A stretch of DNA of 64,000 nt from JAHBNG01 sp039028975 (GTDB lineage Bacteria; Chloroflexota; Anaerolineae; Caldilineales; Caldilineaceae). The notes beneath the pieces were generated by a model, which saw nothing but the letters and a program-made list of their open reading frames with translations, did no database searches and was not told the origin of the DNA. The stretch lies in assembly GCA_039028975.1 (NCBI GenBank), contig JBCCHB010000012.1:62001-126000 (forward strand), read 5' to 3'. Each line of letters begins with the position of its first letter. The stretch's first letter is position 1. Positions 53,986 to 62,196 of the stretch are shown in pieces. A program made the position numbers and the translations under genes.

Positions 53986-55041
53986 TTATGGAGATATGAT
54001 TGTGGCAGGATCGATGCCTACAGAGCGAAGGTATGCCGCAAGCCGTTCATTTTCTTCACTGAGGGCATCGGCGCGCTGAGCTTCTTCATTGGCTCGTTGG
54101 ATTGCTGCGTCTGCGCGTTTGGCTTCTTCTTCGGCGCGTTTGGCTTCTTCTTCGGCCCGTTGGAGTGCAACTTCAAGATTCTTGGCAAGTCCTTCTGGAT
54201 CGAGCATAATATTGCCATCCGCATCATAACACTCCGCTTTGCCATCCTGCAGCCCTAGCCATAGACTGACCGGTTCCATCCAAACCCAACCATGCACATT
54301 GGGTCGAATCCCAACATAGTGTCCCTCTTCAGTCAATTCGTAACCATAGATGCGGCGGTTTCTCTTCACTCGGGCTATGTCGATGACGTAGTAATAGGGA
54401 AGCCCAATTCTTTGCATGAGTTCAGGCTTTTCAAAAAAATCTTGGGAGCGAGTGGACCGAGATGTAACTTCAATAACCATAGTCGGCGGGATACCGTCTT
54501 CTCCAGATACGTAAGTCCCTTTCATTTCTGGGTGTTTTTCAGCATCCAGAACAACCGTAATATCTGGTCCAAAGGCTTTAATGCCGGGTATATTCCAGTC
54601 AACCCTATGGTCATACAAAACGACTGCATGAGGCCAGTCGGTCAATCTCCTCGGTAGAATTGTCTGTAGATTGACGCAGGTTTTGATGTGTTGGCGAGTC
54701 TGCACGCGGAAATCGCCCTCTTGTGGATGGAGTAGATCTTCTAAGGTAAGGGGAATTTGCTCATATTCAAATCGTCCTTTTTCGTCCACCATTTCTATAA
54801 ATCGCCATCCGTAACGGAAGGGATCGTCTTCATCCATTGGAAACTCTGGATCTTGAAAACCATTAGGCTGGATAGTTGTATCCTCGTGGTAACTTGCACC
54901 ATTAATCCCTCTCTCGCTGATACATGTACCGTTGGCGGTTACCCTACGTTGCGCCGTATCTTCATGGGATGTACTTGCAGTCGGCCCGTTCTCAGTTGAA
55001 CCGAACAGGTTTTCTGAAGTGGGATTTTTGGAATCACTCAT
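53986..55041 (-). CDS. Uma2-family (DUF820) PD-(D/E)XK protein with C-terminal coiled coil
   Basis: 351 residues. After a polar low-complexity N-terminus, residues about 95-280 match the Uma2 fold: FGPDITVVLD, TMVIEVTSRSTRSQDFFEK and YYYVIDIARVKRN supply the Asp, Glu-x-x and tyrosine-rich strand features. The C-terminus is a coiled coil with AEEEAKRAEEEAKRADAA heptads, ending at SVGIDPATI. Uma2 proteins are very numerous in cyanobacteria and Chloroflexota; no cellular role is proven. AGGAGA lies 9 nt before the ATG. A 14-bp tandem repeat lies 46-87 bp upstream. Confidence 0.9.
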   Translation of the reverse strand: MSDSKNPTSENLFGSTENGPTASTSHEDTAQRRVTANGTCISERGINGASYHEDTTIQPNGFQDPEFPMDEDDPFRYGWRFIEMVDEKGRFEYEQIPLTLEDLLHPQEGDFRVQTRQHIKTCVNLQTILPRRLTDWPHAVVLYDHRVDWNIPGIKAFGPDITVVLDAEKHPEMKGTYVSGEDGIPPTMVIEVTSRSTRSQDFFEKPELMQRIGLPYYYVIDIARVKRNRRIYGYELTEEGHYVGIRPNVHGWVWMEPVSLWLGLQDGKAECYDADGNIMLDPEGLAKNLEVALQRAEEEAKRAEEEAKRADAAIQRANEEAQRADALSEENERLAAYLRSVGIDPATIISP

Positions 55042-55086
55042 TGGCTCTCATCTCCTGTGTATCGCCCACCGGTAAGTTTCGTCAGC

Positions 55087-55128
55087 ATTAATTCGTTGGC
55101 ATTAATACGTTGGCATTAATACGTCATT
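55087..55128. repeat. 14-bp tandem repeat upstream of the Uma2 gene
   Basis: ATTAATTCGTTGGC, ATTAATACGTTGGC and ATTAATACGTCATT follow each other at 55087, 55101 and 55115. The position just upstream of the start codon fits an operator array or a slippage product. Between 55129 and 55266 nothing else is recognised. Confidence 0.7.
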
Positions 55129-55266
55129 TGTTCTTCACATGAATATCGACAAAGAAGCCATGACCAAAGATCACTTGCCGGTTTGAGGCAGAACTTCGCT
55201 TACAAGTATTATAGTAGATGTTAGGTCGGAGTGGAATTTAAAGCGGTGAAGTTTTGACTGTGAATT

Positions 55267-56136
55267 CTAACGATGGCCAGCCAGTTCAGCAATTGCATCT
55301 GCAATCTCTGCCCAACGAGGGCGCGGCAAATTGTGCCCCATATCGTCAATGAGTATAAATTTGGCCCCAGGGATTGCTTCTGCTGTCGCCCGACCGGCGG
55401 ATGCTGGAATCAGTGGATCTAAGGCCCCGTGGATGACGAGGGCTGGCATGGTTAGTTGCTTAAGGGCTTCCGTCCTGTCTCCACTGGCAGCAGCTGCCAA
55501 CATCTGGTAGGACCAACCCTCGGGATGATAGCAGCGTTCAAAGGAACGTTGAATGATGGCTCTTTGGTAGGCTTCATCAAAGTGCGGCCCGCTGGCAGCA
55601 CGGTACCCCTCGACTTGGAGGTCTACGTAGGTATCTGGATCGCTTAGATCTACCGTCAGCGATTTACTGACCGCCTCTTGATCTCGGTCATCGTCCTCGA
55701 TAGCTTGAGTTCGGCTAGCTGCCGACATGATTGATGTCAAGGTCAACACCCGGCGGGGGTGGTTGATAGCCACGGTCTGAGCAATCATGCCACCCAGTGA
55801 AGCACCGACAATATGTGCCGCATTAATATCCAGGGCATCGAGAACACTTATGGTATCCGCGGCCATGTCAGAGAGTGTGTAGGGACCAGTTATGTGCTTA
55901 CTGGCCATAATCGTAGCAACTGTAGGTGGCTTTCCAGGCGTTTTGCTACTTAGTCCCACATCCCGATTATCGAAGCGAATCAGATGAAAGTTCCGCGCCA
56001 AGAAGTGCTGACAGAGTTCATCGGTCCAATAGACCAACTGACTACCTAATCCAGAGATAAAGATGATGGTCTCGTGGGATGGATCACCCAATGTTTCGTA
56101 GGCAATTGATGTGTTGTTGTTGATAGCACTTGGCAT
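55267..56136 (-). CDS. Alpha/beta-fold hydrolase
   Basis: 289 residues. The fold's marks are FISGLGSQLVYW (oxyanion hole), RFDNRDVGLSS, GASLGGMIAQT with the nucleophile Ser, HGALDPLIP with the acid and DDMGHNLPRP with the His. The NRDVGLSS segment resembles RdmC/aclacinomycin-methylesterase-like hydrolases, but the substrate cannot be given. It lies 28 bp after the nuclease gene, so it is probably in the lexA transcript. Confidence 0.9.
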   Translation of the reverse strand: MPSAINNNTSIAYETLGDPSHETIIFISGLGSQLVYWTDELCQHFLARNFHLIRFDNRDVGLSSKTPGKPPTVATIMASKHITGPYTLSDMAADTISVLDALDINAAHIVGASLGGMIAQTVAINHPRRVLTLTSIMSAASRTQAIEDDDRDQEAVSKSLTVDLSDPDTYVDLQVEGYRAASGPHFDEAYQRAIIQRSFERCYHPEGWSYQMLAAAASGDRTEALKQLTMPALVIHGALDPLIPASAGRATAEAIPGAKFILIDDMGHNLPRPRWAEIADAIAELAGHR

Positions 56137-56164
56137 AATGGTGGACTATTATTTTATTTGTTTC

Positions 56165-57052
56165 TTAAAATGCCAACTCATCCACATCATCCAAGGTGAA
56201 CTCAAGCGCAGACTCCAAATCTAGGCCAAAGAATTCTTCCAGGTCGTCTAACTCTTCCACATCGCTGGCCTCAATGCCTCGGTTGCAGCGACTTCGATAG
56301 ACACAATAGCCACAGATATGCCGTCGATTGGTCTCGGTATCGGCTACTTTGGGGAAATCCTCTTCCTGAGAACCGGCAAGGATCTGATCTAAGAGACCCG
56401 CTAGACGCTTTCGATTATTCTCATGTTGTATACTATCGTAGCGAATGCGAAAGGGTTGAAGAGGGGCCACTGCAAACCAATAGAGCATCTCAACCTGCTC
56501 TGGTTGGATCGGGCCAAATGGTAGGCTGGCACTGGCCTCGACCAGTACGTATGGGTAGACGAGCGTCTGCAACCGGCGACGCAGGCTGCCCGGATCTGTG
56601 CGTCGCCTAGTTGTCTTCCAATCGACTATCACCACCCGACCCCCGCCGTCAGCCGCTATCAGATCGTACTTGGCCGCCAGCCGAAATGGCTGCGCCTCCC
56701 GACCAAAGGGGACAGTCAAGATCCGTTCTGGCTCGACATAGGTATCTGGCAGATCGTCGGGGCGATGCTGAACATAAGCCCGAAACCAATCAGCCAATGG
56801 TGGCTCTAGGCGATATTGAAGCTGCTCTACGTCCAATCCAATTTCGGCGCGCTCCACCAATCGATGGAAAAGAGACCCTAGCCGTAATAGCTCCTCATGC
56901 TCTTGAATTGGGGATGCTTCTACGGCTGGCCAAGGTAACTTCTCTACGTATGCTAACCAAAACCGACGGGCGCAATTCTCGTATGCCTGCAAACTTGACT
57001 GAGAGAACGTAAAATTAGATGGAAGAGCGGACTCGGTCGATGATTGGTTCAC
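56165..57052 (-). CDS. PD-(D/E)XK nuclease with four-cysteine Fe-S-type staple (Cas4/AddB-like)
   Basis: 295 residues. FSQSSLQAYENCARRFWL supplies the first cysteine; GSLFHRLVE, LAAKYDLIAADGGGRVVIVDWKTTRRR give the His, Asp and D-W-K catalytic set, followed by QTLVYPYVL (QxxxY helper). The C-terminal HICGYCVYRSRCNRG adds three more cysteines. One N-terminal plus three C-terminal cysteines is the iron-sulfur staple of AddB and Cas4 exonucleases. No helicase domain or Cas gene is near, so this is a stand-alone RecB-like nuclease. It begins 13 bp after lexA, which suggests SOS-controlled DNA repair. Confidence 0.88.
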   Translation of the reverse strand: MNQSSTESALPSNFTFSQSSLQAYENCARRFWLAYVEKLPWPAVEASPIQEHEELLRLGSLFHRLVERAEIGLDVEQLQYRLEPPLADWFRAYVQHRPDDLPDTYVEPERILTVPFGREAQPFRLAAKYDLIAADGGGRVVIVDWKTTRRRTDPGSLRRRLQTLVYPYVLVEASASLPFGPIQPEQVEMLYWFAVAPLQPFRIRYDSIQHENNRKRLAGLLDQILAGSQEEDFPKVADTETNRRHICGYCVYRSRCNRGIEASDVEELDDLEEFFGLDLESALEFTLDDVDELAF

Positions 57053-57065
57053 TATCCACGCTTTT

Positions 57066-57788
57066 TCAATTATAGACTCGAATTACCGAGACGACTTTGC
57101 CTGCGATGCGTACTTTGTTCGCATCGCGGTAGATGGGATCAAAGTTGGGATTTGCTGGTTCGAGACGTACCTTGGGTCCTTCCTGATAAAGGAACTTTAG
57201 GGTTGTCTCATCATCTTCGTCGATCCAGGCTGCAACCATGTCACCGTTCTCAGCAGTTTGTTGGTGATGAAGGACGACAATATCTCCATCTAACACGCTG
57301 GCGTCCACCATGGAATCCCCTTTGACCTTTAGCGCAAAAAGATCGTCTGTAGTACGCAACATCTCTTGAGCAACACCTACCCACTGTTCTGCGGTACCTG
57401 GCGTATCCGGATTGACCATAATCGGTTCACCGGCCGCAATTGTACCCAAGAGTGGCACCTGGAAGAGGGTGCTGCCGTTCATCTCAGTCTGTGCGTCTTT
57501 ACCATTCTTTTTTACTGACGATCCGTTTCCATTGCTCAAGCCCTTCTTGGGGAATAGGCCAATTTCAGCCAACTTTTCCCAATTAAGGGTAAGACCTCGA
57601 CTTACTTCTCGCTTTCGTACCAGCAACTCATGTTCTTCCAGTTTGGCCAAATTGTAATTAACAACTGACGTACTAGAGATGTCCACCGCTTCACCAATCT
57701 CGCGGATAGTAGGCGGTATACTCTGATGTTGGAGTGTTTCCATAATATATTCTACAATCTTTCGTTGTCTATCCGAGAGTGTTGGCAT
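57066..57788 (-). CDS. lexA: LexA repressor
   Basis: 240 residues from ATG 57788 (MPTLSDRQRKIVEYI); an upstream in-frame extension lacks LexA homology. The winged-helix DNA-binding domain (about 1-65, PPTIREIGEAVDISSTSVVNY) is followed by a linker of about 35 residues and the self-cleaving domain: Ala119-Gly120 cleavage site in IAAGEP, Ser159 in KGDSMVD and Lys198 in TTLKFLY. RecA filaments trigger its cleavage and release the SOS regulon. It heads a run lexA-nuclease-hydrolase. Three SOS-box-like sites and a good promoter lie upstream, consistent with autoregulation. Confidence 0.97.
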   Translation of the reverse strand: MPTLSDRQRKIVEYIMETLQHQSIPPTIREIGEAVDISSTSVVNYNLAKLEEHELLVRKREVSRGLTLNWEKLAEIGLFPKKGLSNGNGSSVKKNGKDAQTEMNGSTLFQVPLLGTIAAGEPIMVNPDTPGTAEQWVGVAQEMLRTTDDLFALKVKGDSMVDASVLDGDIVVLHHQQTAENGDMVAAWIDEDDETTLKFLYQEGPKVRLEPANPNFDPIYRDANKVRIAGKVVSVIRVYN

Positions 57789-57974
57789 GTGCTTACCCTT
57801 TCTTAGAATTTGGAGTGCAGTGACAGTTCTACTGTGAAGGCTGTGGGTCAAACCATTCAAGCCTTTACCAGTGCGTTAGCCCATTGGTAGTTAACTTAAA
57901 GAGAGTCGGATTGGTTTTAGTTGTAATGCACGAATTGATAATTACCCAACTCGTTATTCCAAATTATCCCAACC

Positions 57975-57988
57975 AGAACGTTTGTTTC
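57975..57988. promoter_or_regulatory. Candidate LexA operator O1 (downstream of the start site)
   Basis: AGAAC-GTTT-GTTTC, an imperfect palindrome of the GAAC-N4-GTTC type used by Bacillus-like LexA. It lies just downstream of the predicted lexA transcription start. Confidence 0.45.
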
Positions 57989-58001
57989 CCAAGTTATCCC
58001 A

Positions 58002-58030
58002 AGTATACACGAACATTTGTGCGGTGTCAA
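58002..58030 (-). promoter_or_regulatory. lexA promoter
   Basis: On the minus strand TTGACA (58030-58025) and TATACT (58007-58002) are separated by 17 bp, a near-consensus sigma-70 promoter. Transcription should start near 57995, giving a leader of about 207 nt before the lexA ATG. Confidence 0.75.
58010..58023. promoter_or_regulatory. Candidate LexA operator O2 in the -35/-10 spacer
   Basis: CGAAC-ATTT-GTGCG, one mismatch from the palindrome CGAAC-N4-GTTCG. It occupies the spacer of the lexA promoter exactly, so bound LexA would exclude RNA polymerase. Confidence 0.65.
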
Positions 58031-58037
58031 CCCCCAA

Positions 58038-58051
58038 AGCACGTTTGTTCT
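58038..58051. promoter_or_regulatory. Candidate LexA operator O3 upstream of -35
   Basis: AGCAC-GTTT-GTTCT, one mismatch from AGAAC-N4-GTTCT. It shares the GTTTGT core with O1 and lies 28 bp from O2. Confidence 0.5.
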
Positions 58052-58146
58052 GAAATCTGTTTACTAGTGCTCCAAAATGTCGAACACGGCACGTTACATC
58101 ATCGATTAAGTACGCATACTTTTCTGATGGGTTCAAGGTTATAGTG

Positions 58147-58226
58147 CAGTCGTTTTGAAAATCAGAGTTTTCCGCAGCCCTTATAAGAGCAACCAAACTC
58201 TGGTTTTCAGGCGACTCTGAGTATAA
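58147..58226. repeat. Family B palindromic repeat, copy 3
   Basis: TTGAAAATCAGAGTTT (58155-58170) pairs with AAACTCTGGTTTTCAG (58195-58210) with two mismatches, around CCGCAGCCCTTATAAGAGC. It ends CTCTGAGTATAAG like copy 2. It lies between the MazG-like gene start and the lexA promoter. The rest of the gap (58227-58357) shows nothing definite. Confidence 0.7.
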
Positions 58227-58357
58227 GCATGGGGCGTGAAGGGTTACGTATATGAAGATCTGAAAGGTTGCGAAGGATCAGCAGGGGGTTATAAAGAAGA
58301 TAAAATGTCACTCCTTCCTTTCTCTGATTTTTTTGGAAGACTCACGGAAGGACTCAC

Positions 58358-58780
58358 TTACTCCTCAAATGGTATCGAAGAATCATCCAATTTCAGGGTA
58401 GGGAGTTCCTTTTCAGTGAGGAATTCTTGGAAACGCTGCCAGTAGGTTTCTCTATCAGCAGGGCCAGTTGATGGATCTGGAAATCGCGTATTGGCCTTGG
58501 CCTGCCCCTTGATCATGGCGTCTTCCATATCAATGTCAAGTAGGTAGGCAATTTTGAAGATCATGACTTGCAGATCGCTCAATTCCAATGCAAGCAGTTC
58601 ACGCACTTTATCCGTGTCATCAGGTTTGAAAGGACGGTAGCCTTCAAACATTTGAACCAATTTGCTGATCTCGCCTAATTCTTCCATCGCGTGGAGCAAA
58701 GTATGGCTAGGTAGAACCTGATCCCAGGTTCGCGCTTCATCCCACTCTTTCAGCCAATTTTGATACTCTCGAATATGCAT
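58358..58780 (-). CDS. MazG-like nucleotide pyrophosphohydrolase
   Basis: 140 residues, all-alpha NTP pyrophosphatase style. The magnesium-binding EExxE appears as AMEELGEISK, and the second acidic helix as LALELSDLQVMIFKIAYLLDI, ending KANTRFPDP as in MazG-like proteins. These enzymes hydrolyse (d)NTPs to NMP and pyrophosphate, often cleaning damaged nucleotides. The gene follows recO by 26 bp and is probably co-transcribed with it. A close fit to the house-cleaning role beside recO and lexA is an inference. Confidence 0.85.
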   Translation of the reverse strand: MHIREYQNWLKEWDEARTWDQVLPSHTLLHAMEELGEISKLVQMFEGYRPFKPDDTDKVRELLALELSDLQVMIFKIAYLLDIDMEDAMIKGQAKANTRFPDPSTGPADRETYWQRFQEFLTEKELPTLKLDDSSIPFEE

Positions 58781-58806
58781 TGGATATCCTGCATTTTATT
58801 TACTTG

Positions 58807-59595
58807 CTAATTACGTTGCATTCTACTGACCTTACGTAGGAAATCCACCGATTTAAGCTGTCGCTCCAAAATATTTATGAGCATACGGTGAAGTACATTT
58901 TCCACGCGCATCATTACGTGGTGACGAATCTGAAGTGAGGCCACATTTGGCCATGAACTGCGGAGTAAATGACGTAGTATTTTGAGCGCATCAGGCTCAA
59001 GAGGCTCCGTATGATGGAGATCGGTGCCATACTGTGGCGAGTAGACTCCTCCCTCCTCAATACTTAAGTAATTGATCTCTTCTTTCAGATCCTCGCCACT
59101 TGCGAGGCAAGTAAAGAGTTGGGGCTGGAAACCTGCGAAAGAGAGGAGATGAATCTCATACCAACGCAAAAGTAATTTTGCATCAAAGGCATCAGGCTGG
59201 CTGGCCAGCCGATTTAGTTCCCGCAAGGTGATCAAAAGGACGTCCCATAGACCCTGGTTCTCGTCATGTAACTCGGTAAAGCTATCCAACAGTTCACCCA
59301 CATAAGACGCTCTACCAATGGTCTCCAGATCATCACGAATATGGCGATAACTCTCTACTGTTACCACTTCGGTGATGATATCCCAAGTGCGCGCTTGAGC
59401 AACCATCAGAGAAGCATGGGAAAAGCTTTCCAAGTGACCCGCTTTGCGACTAGATGTCTTGCGAATTCCTTTGGCAATTAAGTCCAACTTGCCTCTGTGT
59501 GGCGTAAAAATCGTGAGGATACGGTCTGCGTCCCCCTGATTGCGGCGCTTTAAAATGACGCCATGGGTACGATAAGCCCGTTGTCGATGCTCCAT
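58807..59595 (-). CDS. recO: DNA repair protein RecO
   Basis: 262 residues from ATG 59595 (MEHRQRAYRTHGVIL), which places the N-terminus like other RecO; a GTG at 59619 would add eight. The N-terminal OB fold has HGVILKRRNQGDADRILTIFTPHRGKLDLIAKGIRK in family style, and the middle is helical (SYVGELLDSF, LLLRWYEIHLLSFAGFQP). Only one cysteine (FTCLASG) remains where many RecO proteins have a CxxC zinc site, so the zinc finger is probably lost. RecO loads RecA on SSB-covered DNA with RecR in gap repair. Confidence 0.93.
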   Translation of the reverse strand: MEHRQRAYRTHGVILKRRNQGDADRILTIFTPHRGKLDLIAKGIRKTSSRKAGHLESFSHASLMVAQARTWDIITEVVTVESYRHIRDDLETIGRASYVGELLDSFTELHDENQGLWDVLLITLRELNRLASQPDAFDAKLLLRWYEIHLLSFAGFQPQLFTCLASGEDLKEEINYLSIEEGGVYSPQYGTDLHHTEPLEPDALKILRHLLRSSWPNVASLQIRHHVMMRVENVLHRMLINILERQLKSVDFLRKVSRMQRN

Positions 59596-59755
59596 CCAAA
59601 TATTGTAGTAGCTTCCCACTCATTCAGCCAAAAAGGGAGGTGATGGGATCCAATTCACATAAAGAAATCAGCCATTCTTGCGCAGTTAAAAACAGCGCCT
59701 ACAGTTAATGCCGCATAATTTACCATATAATGCATCTGGTGCAGTGAACGTGTTT

Positions 59756-60949
59756 TCAACAAGGGGCGTCAGGTGCGTAGTCAGATTTGTAATCACCAGC
59801 GGTTGGGCCGCCAGGATTATCGGAAAGCACGTTGTCGCAAATCTTGGCTTGATTCGGCACCATAATTTTGACGCCACCTGCGTCGTTCGCAAAGAGCAGG
59901 TTGCCGTAGACCTGATTTTTCTGACCATATTGGACGCCGTCCACCGTATGACCACCAACGCGGACGCCTGCCCCTACACTGCCGTAGACTTTGTTATAGC
60001 GAATGATGTTGCCGCTGCCCCGGGAGACAATACCCGCGGATTCAGGATCCATCTGACCTGTGCATTCGTTGTATTCGATGATGTTGTTGGTGGCACCCTC
60101 TTTGGCCTCTACACACTCGTTTCCTAGCGTTTCCATGTAGTTATGGTGGATCCAGTTGCCCTGGGTAACATCAGGCTCAACCGTTGCGTTTTTGCCATCA
60201 CCCCACTGCTTGCTGGACGTACCCACGTAGACACCTTCACCTACTTTCCCGCCTTCGTTGAAGACAAAGTCCCATACCCCACAATTTTTGAAGCGCGAGT
60301 ACGCAACCTCGCTATTTTCCACAAAGTAGCGCAGACGCACGCACTCCCCACCCGCGTTTCGGAAGTCCATATTGAGGATGCGCAGCCCCTTTATGCCATT
60401 ACGCGGTTCGTGCTTGATGGCGTAGAGCAGCTTATCTTTGAACCCCCGCATCCTGTCCGCATCCCCATAAAGACCATCGACAGTAAAGCCAAACAGCGTG
60501 TAATAATCGTTGTTGATGCGGACGAGCACGTTGTCTAGCGCGGAGCCGCGTATCACGGCTTCGGGGGGACCGATGATGGTGATGGGTGCATCCGGTTCAC
60601 CATCGCGCAAGCTCATCATCGTCTCCCAGTAGTAACCCGGTGCAAGGTGGATGGTGTCACCAGCACGCACGGTAATGATGCCCTGCAGGATGGTTTCGAA
60701 AGGCGTCTCTGGGGATAGACCATCGTTCTCATCATCACCTCCGGGCGAGACGTAGTAATGATTGCCGACCATAAGGGATTCAACTTCTTCGAGCGCAGCG
60801 GCAATCAGCTCATCCGAGGGACCTACTGAATCCGCCGGAGAGGCGGGCATGGCACTTTGGCTAGCGCCTGATGTTTCTTCAAGAAGAGTGATGGGTTGAC
60901 ACGCACAGAGCACGCACAGCAAAATGAGAAGTACAATAAGTCTTTTCAT
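59756..60949 (-). CDS. Right-handed beta-helix lipoprotein (pectate-lyase-like)
   Basis: 397 residues. The N-terminus MKRLIVLLILLCVLCACQP is a lipoprotein signal with cleavage before the Cys of the LCAC box. After NHYYVSPGGDDENDGLSPETPF, a typical start of PL9/PL1-type beta-helix proteins, come repeated turns such as NWIHHNYMETLGNECVEA, NIIEYNECTG, NIIRYNKVYG and NQVYGNLLFAND. It probably binds or cleaves a surface polysaccharide such as pectin, but catalytic residues cannot be assigned. Its ATG overlaps the stop of the aldo/keto reductase gene (ATGA), indicating translational coupling. Confidence 0.82.
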   Translation of the reverse strand: MKRLIVLLILLCVLCACQPITLLEETSGASQSAMPASPADSVGPSDELIAAALEEVESLMVGNHYYVSPGGDDENDGLSPETPFETILQGIITVRAGDTIHLAPGYYWETMMSLRDGEPDAPITIIGPPEAVIRGSALDNVLVRINNDYYTLFGFTVDGLYGDADRMRGFKDKLLYAIKHEPRNGIKGLRILNMDFRNAGGECVRLRYFVENSEVAYSRFKNCGVWDFVFNEGGKVGEGVYVGTSSKQWGDGKNATVEPDVTQGNWIHHNYMETLGNECVEAKEGATNNIIEYNECTGQMDPESAGIVSRGSGNIIRYNKVYGSVGAGVRVGGHTVDGVQYGQKNQVYGNLLFANDAGGVKIMVPNQAKICDNVLSDNPGGPTAGDYKSDYAPDAPC

Positions 60950-61917
60950 AGCGCTACTAGGTCCATTGCTCGACGGAGATTGCTAAAGTTGCCGCCGCTC
61001 TCTTCGCGTACCTCGGCATCAAACATCTGGGTAAGCTCGTCGTACTCTGCGTCCGACAGATCTACGCTAAATGCATCAATCGTTGCCTGAAGCTGATTGA
61101 GAGAACTAACCCCCACAATTGGTGACGTTACCCCAGCTGAGTAGCGCACCCACGCGATGGCAAGCTGGGCCGGATGCAGATTGCGCTCCGCGGCAAATTG
61201 GTTGAACTTTGTAAAGCCATCGCCGAACTTCTCCAGCCAGTTCGCTACGCGCTTGTCCGTGTAGCCCCGGGAATCTTCAGGCAGCGGTTGGCCGGGCAGG
61301 TACTTCCCGGTAAGCATCCCCATCAGCAGTGGCCGGTAGACCGTGATGGCAACGTTGTCGGCAACGGCTTGGGGCAGCACTTCCACCTCAACGCCCCGTT
61401 CAACAACGTTATAGGGAATCTGATTGCAGACCAGTTGTGCCCAGCCGTTGCGTTGGGCAATGGCGTTACAGTGGGCAAAGAGCCACGCAGGGAAATTGCA
61501 GCAACCAACGTGCCGCGTCTTGCCCGATTCCACCAAGCCATTGAGCGACTCCATCATCTCCATCGTCTGCATTTGGGCATGAGGCCAGTGGATCATGTAG
61601 AGATCGACGTAGTCGGTCTGCAAGCGCGTTAAACTATCATCCAGGCTTTGGGCAAAATCGGCGGGCGGCGTCTTGCTCTTGATCTTGCTGCCGACAAAGA
61701 GTTGTTCTCGCCGGCTCCCCAAAATACGGCCCAGGATTGCTTCGGTCTCCCCTTTGCAGTACGATGCCGCCGTGTCGATAAAGGTGACGCCTTGGTCGAT
61801 GGCGGTGCCTAGGATACGATCCGATTCGCCTTCATTGCAGCGGTCGCCAAACATCATGGTGCCAAGGCACATTTCCGAGACTTGTTGCCCAGAGTTGCCA
61901 AAGGTGGTGGTTTTCAT
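60946..61917 (-). CDS. Aldo/keto reductase
   Basis: 323 residues, full length. The (beta/alpha)8 NADPH-enzyme motifs are FGNSGQQVSEMCLGTMMFG, FIDTAASYCKGETEAILG with the Asp and Tyr of the tetrad, FVGSKIKSKTP with the Lys and YMIHWPH with the His. The C-terminal ITSPIVGVSSLNQLQ loop binds the cofactor phosphate. It reduces or oxidises a sugar-type carbonyl; the substrate is unknown. It sits between a sugar-binding protein gene and the beta-helix lipoprotein, so sugar or uronate use is likely (inference). No Shine-Dalgarno was seen. Confidence 0.92.
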   Translation of the reverse strand: MKTTTFGNSGQQVSEMCLGTMMFGDRCNEGESDRILGTAIDQGVTFIDTAASYCKGETEAILGRILGSRREQLFVGSKIKSKTPPADFAQSLDDSLTRLQTDYVDLYMIHWPHAQMQTMEMMESLNGLVESGKTRHVGCCNFPAWLFAHCNAIAQRNGWAQLVCNQIPYNVVERGVEVEVLPQAVADNVAITVYRPLLMGMLTGKYLPGQPLPEDSRGYTDKRVANWLEKFGDGFTKFNQFAAERNLHPAQLAIAWVRYSAGVTSPIVGVSSLNQLQATIDAFSVDLSDAEYDELTQMFDAEVREESGGNFSNLRRAMDLVAL

Positions 61918-62007
61918 AGTGGTATTTGCTTAAAAGTTCATTTTCTCATGACTTCGATTTTCGATAGCAACTGACGTGCTAACAAAGTTTTGATGGGCAA
62001 TCCATAG

Positions 62008-62026
62008 GTCACATTTGCAATGTGAC
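62008..62026. other. Palindrome between the AKR and binding-protein genes
   Basis: GTCACATT-TGC-AATGTGAC, a perfect 8-bp inverted repeat with a 3-nt centre, 91 bp upstream of the reductase start. It could be an operator or an RNA stem. Confidence 0.5.
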
Positions 62027-62055
62027 AAGCATGGAATGTAGAACAACATCAATTG

Positions 62056-62084
62056 ACACGCCCCTTGAAAGTCAAGTAGCGTGT
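62056..62084. other. Nested stem-loop
   Basis: ACACGC (62056-62061) pairs with GCGTGT (62079-62084), enclosing CTTGA-AAG-TCAAG (62064-62076). It is one of four consecutive hairpins in this gap. Confidence 0.45.
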
Positions 62085-62091
62085 GATGTCT

Positions 62092-62110
62092 GTCCGGTTG
62101 CAAACCGGAC
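62092..62110. other. GC-rich palindrome, REP-like
   Basis: GTCCGGTT-GCA-AACCGGAC, a perfect 8-bp inverted repeat with a 3-nt loop, the third hairpin in the gap. Confidence 0.5.
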
Positions 62111-62129
62111 CTACGATTTGGCACTGAGT

Positions 62130-62164
62130 AAAGAAACGGGGTCCAGAAAGCATCTGAACCCCGT
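62130..62164 (-). terminator. Rho-independent terminator of the binding-protein gene
   Basis: On the minus strand ACGGGGTTCAGA pairs with TCTGGACCCCGT (62164-62153 and 62147-62136, one wobble), followed by TTTCTTT. It begins 33 nt after the solute-binding-protein stop, the usual place. Confidence 0.8.
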
Positions 62165-62196
62165 GTACTCACAATATTCCGTAAGATTAGCAAACG

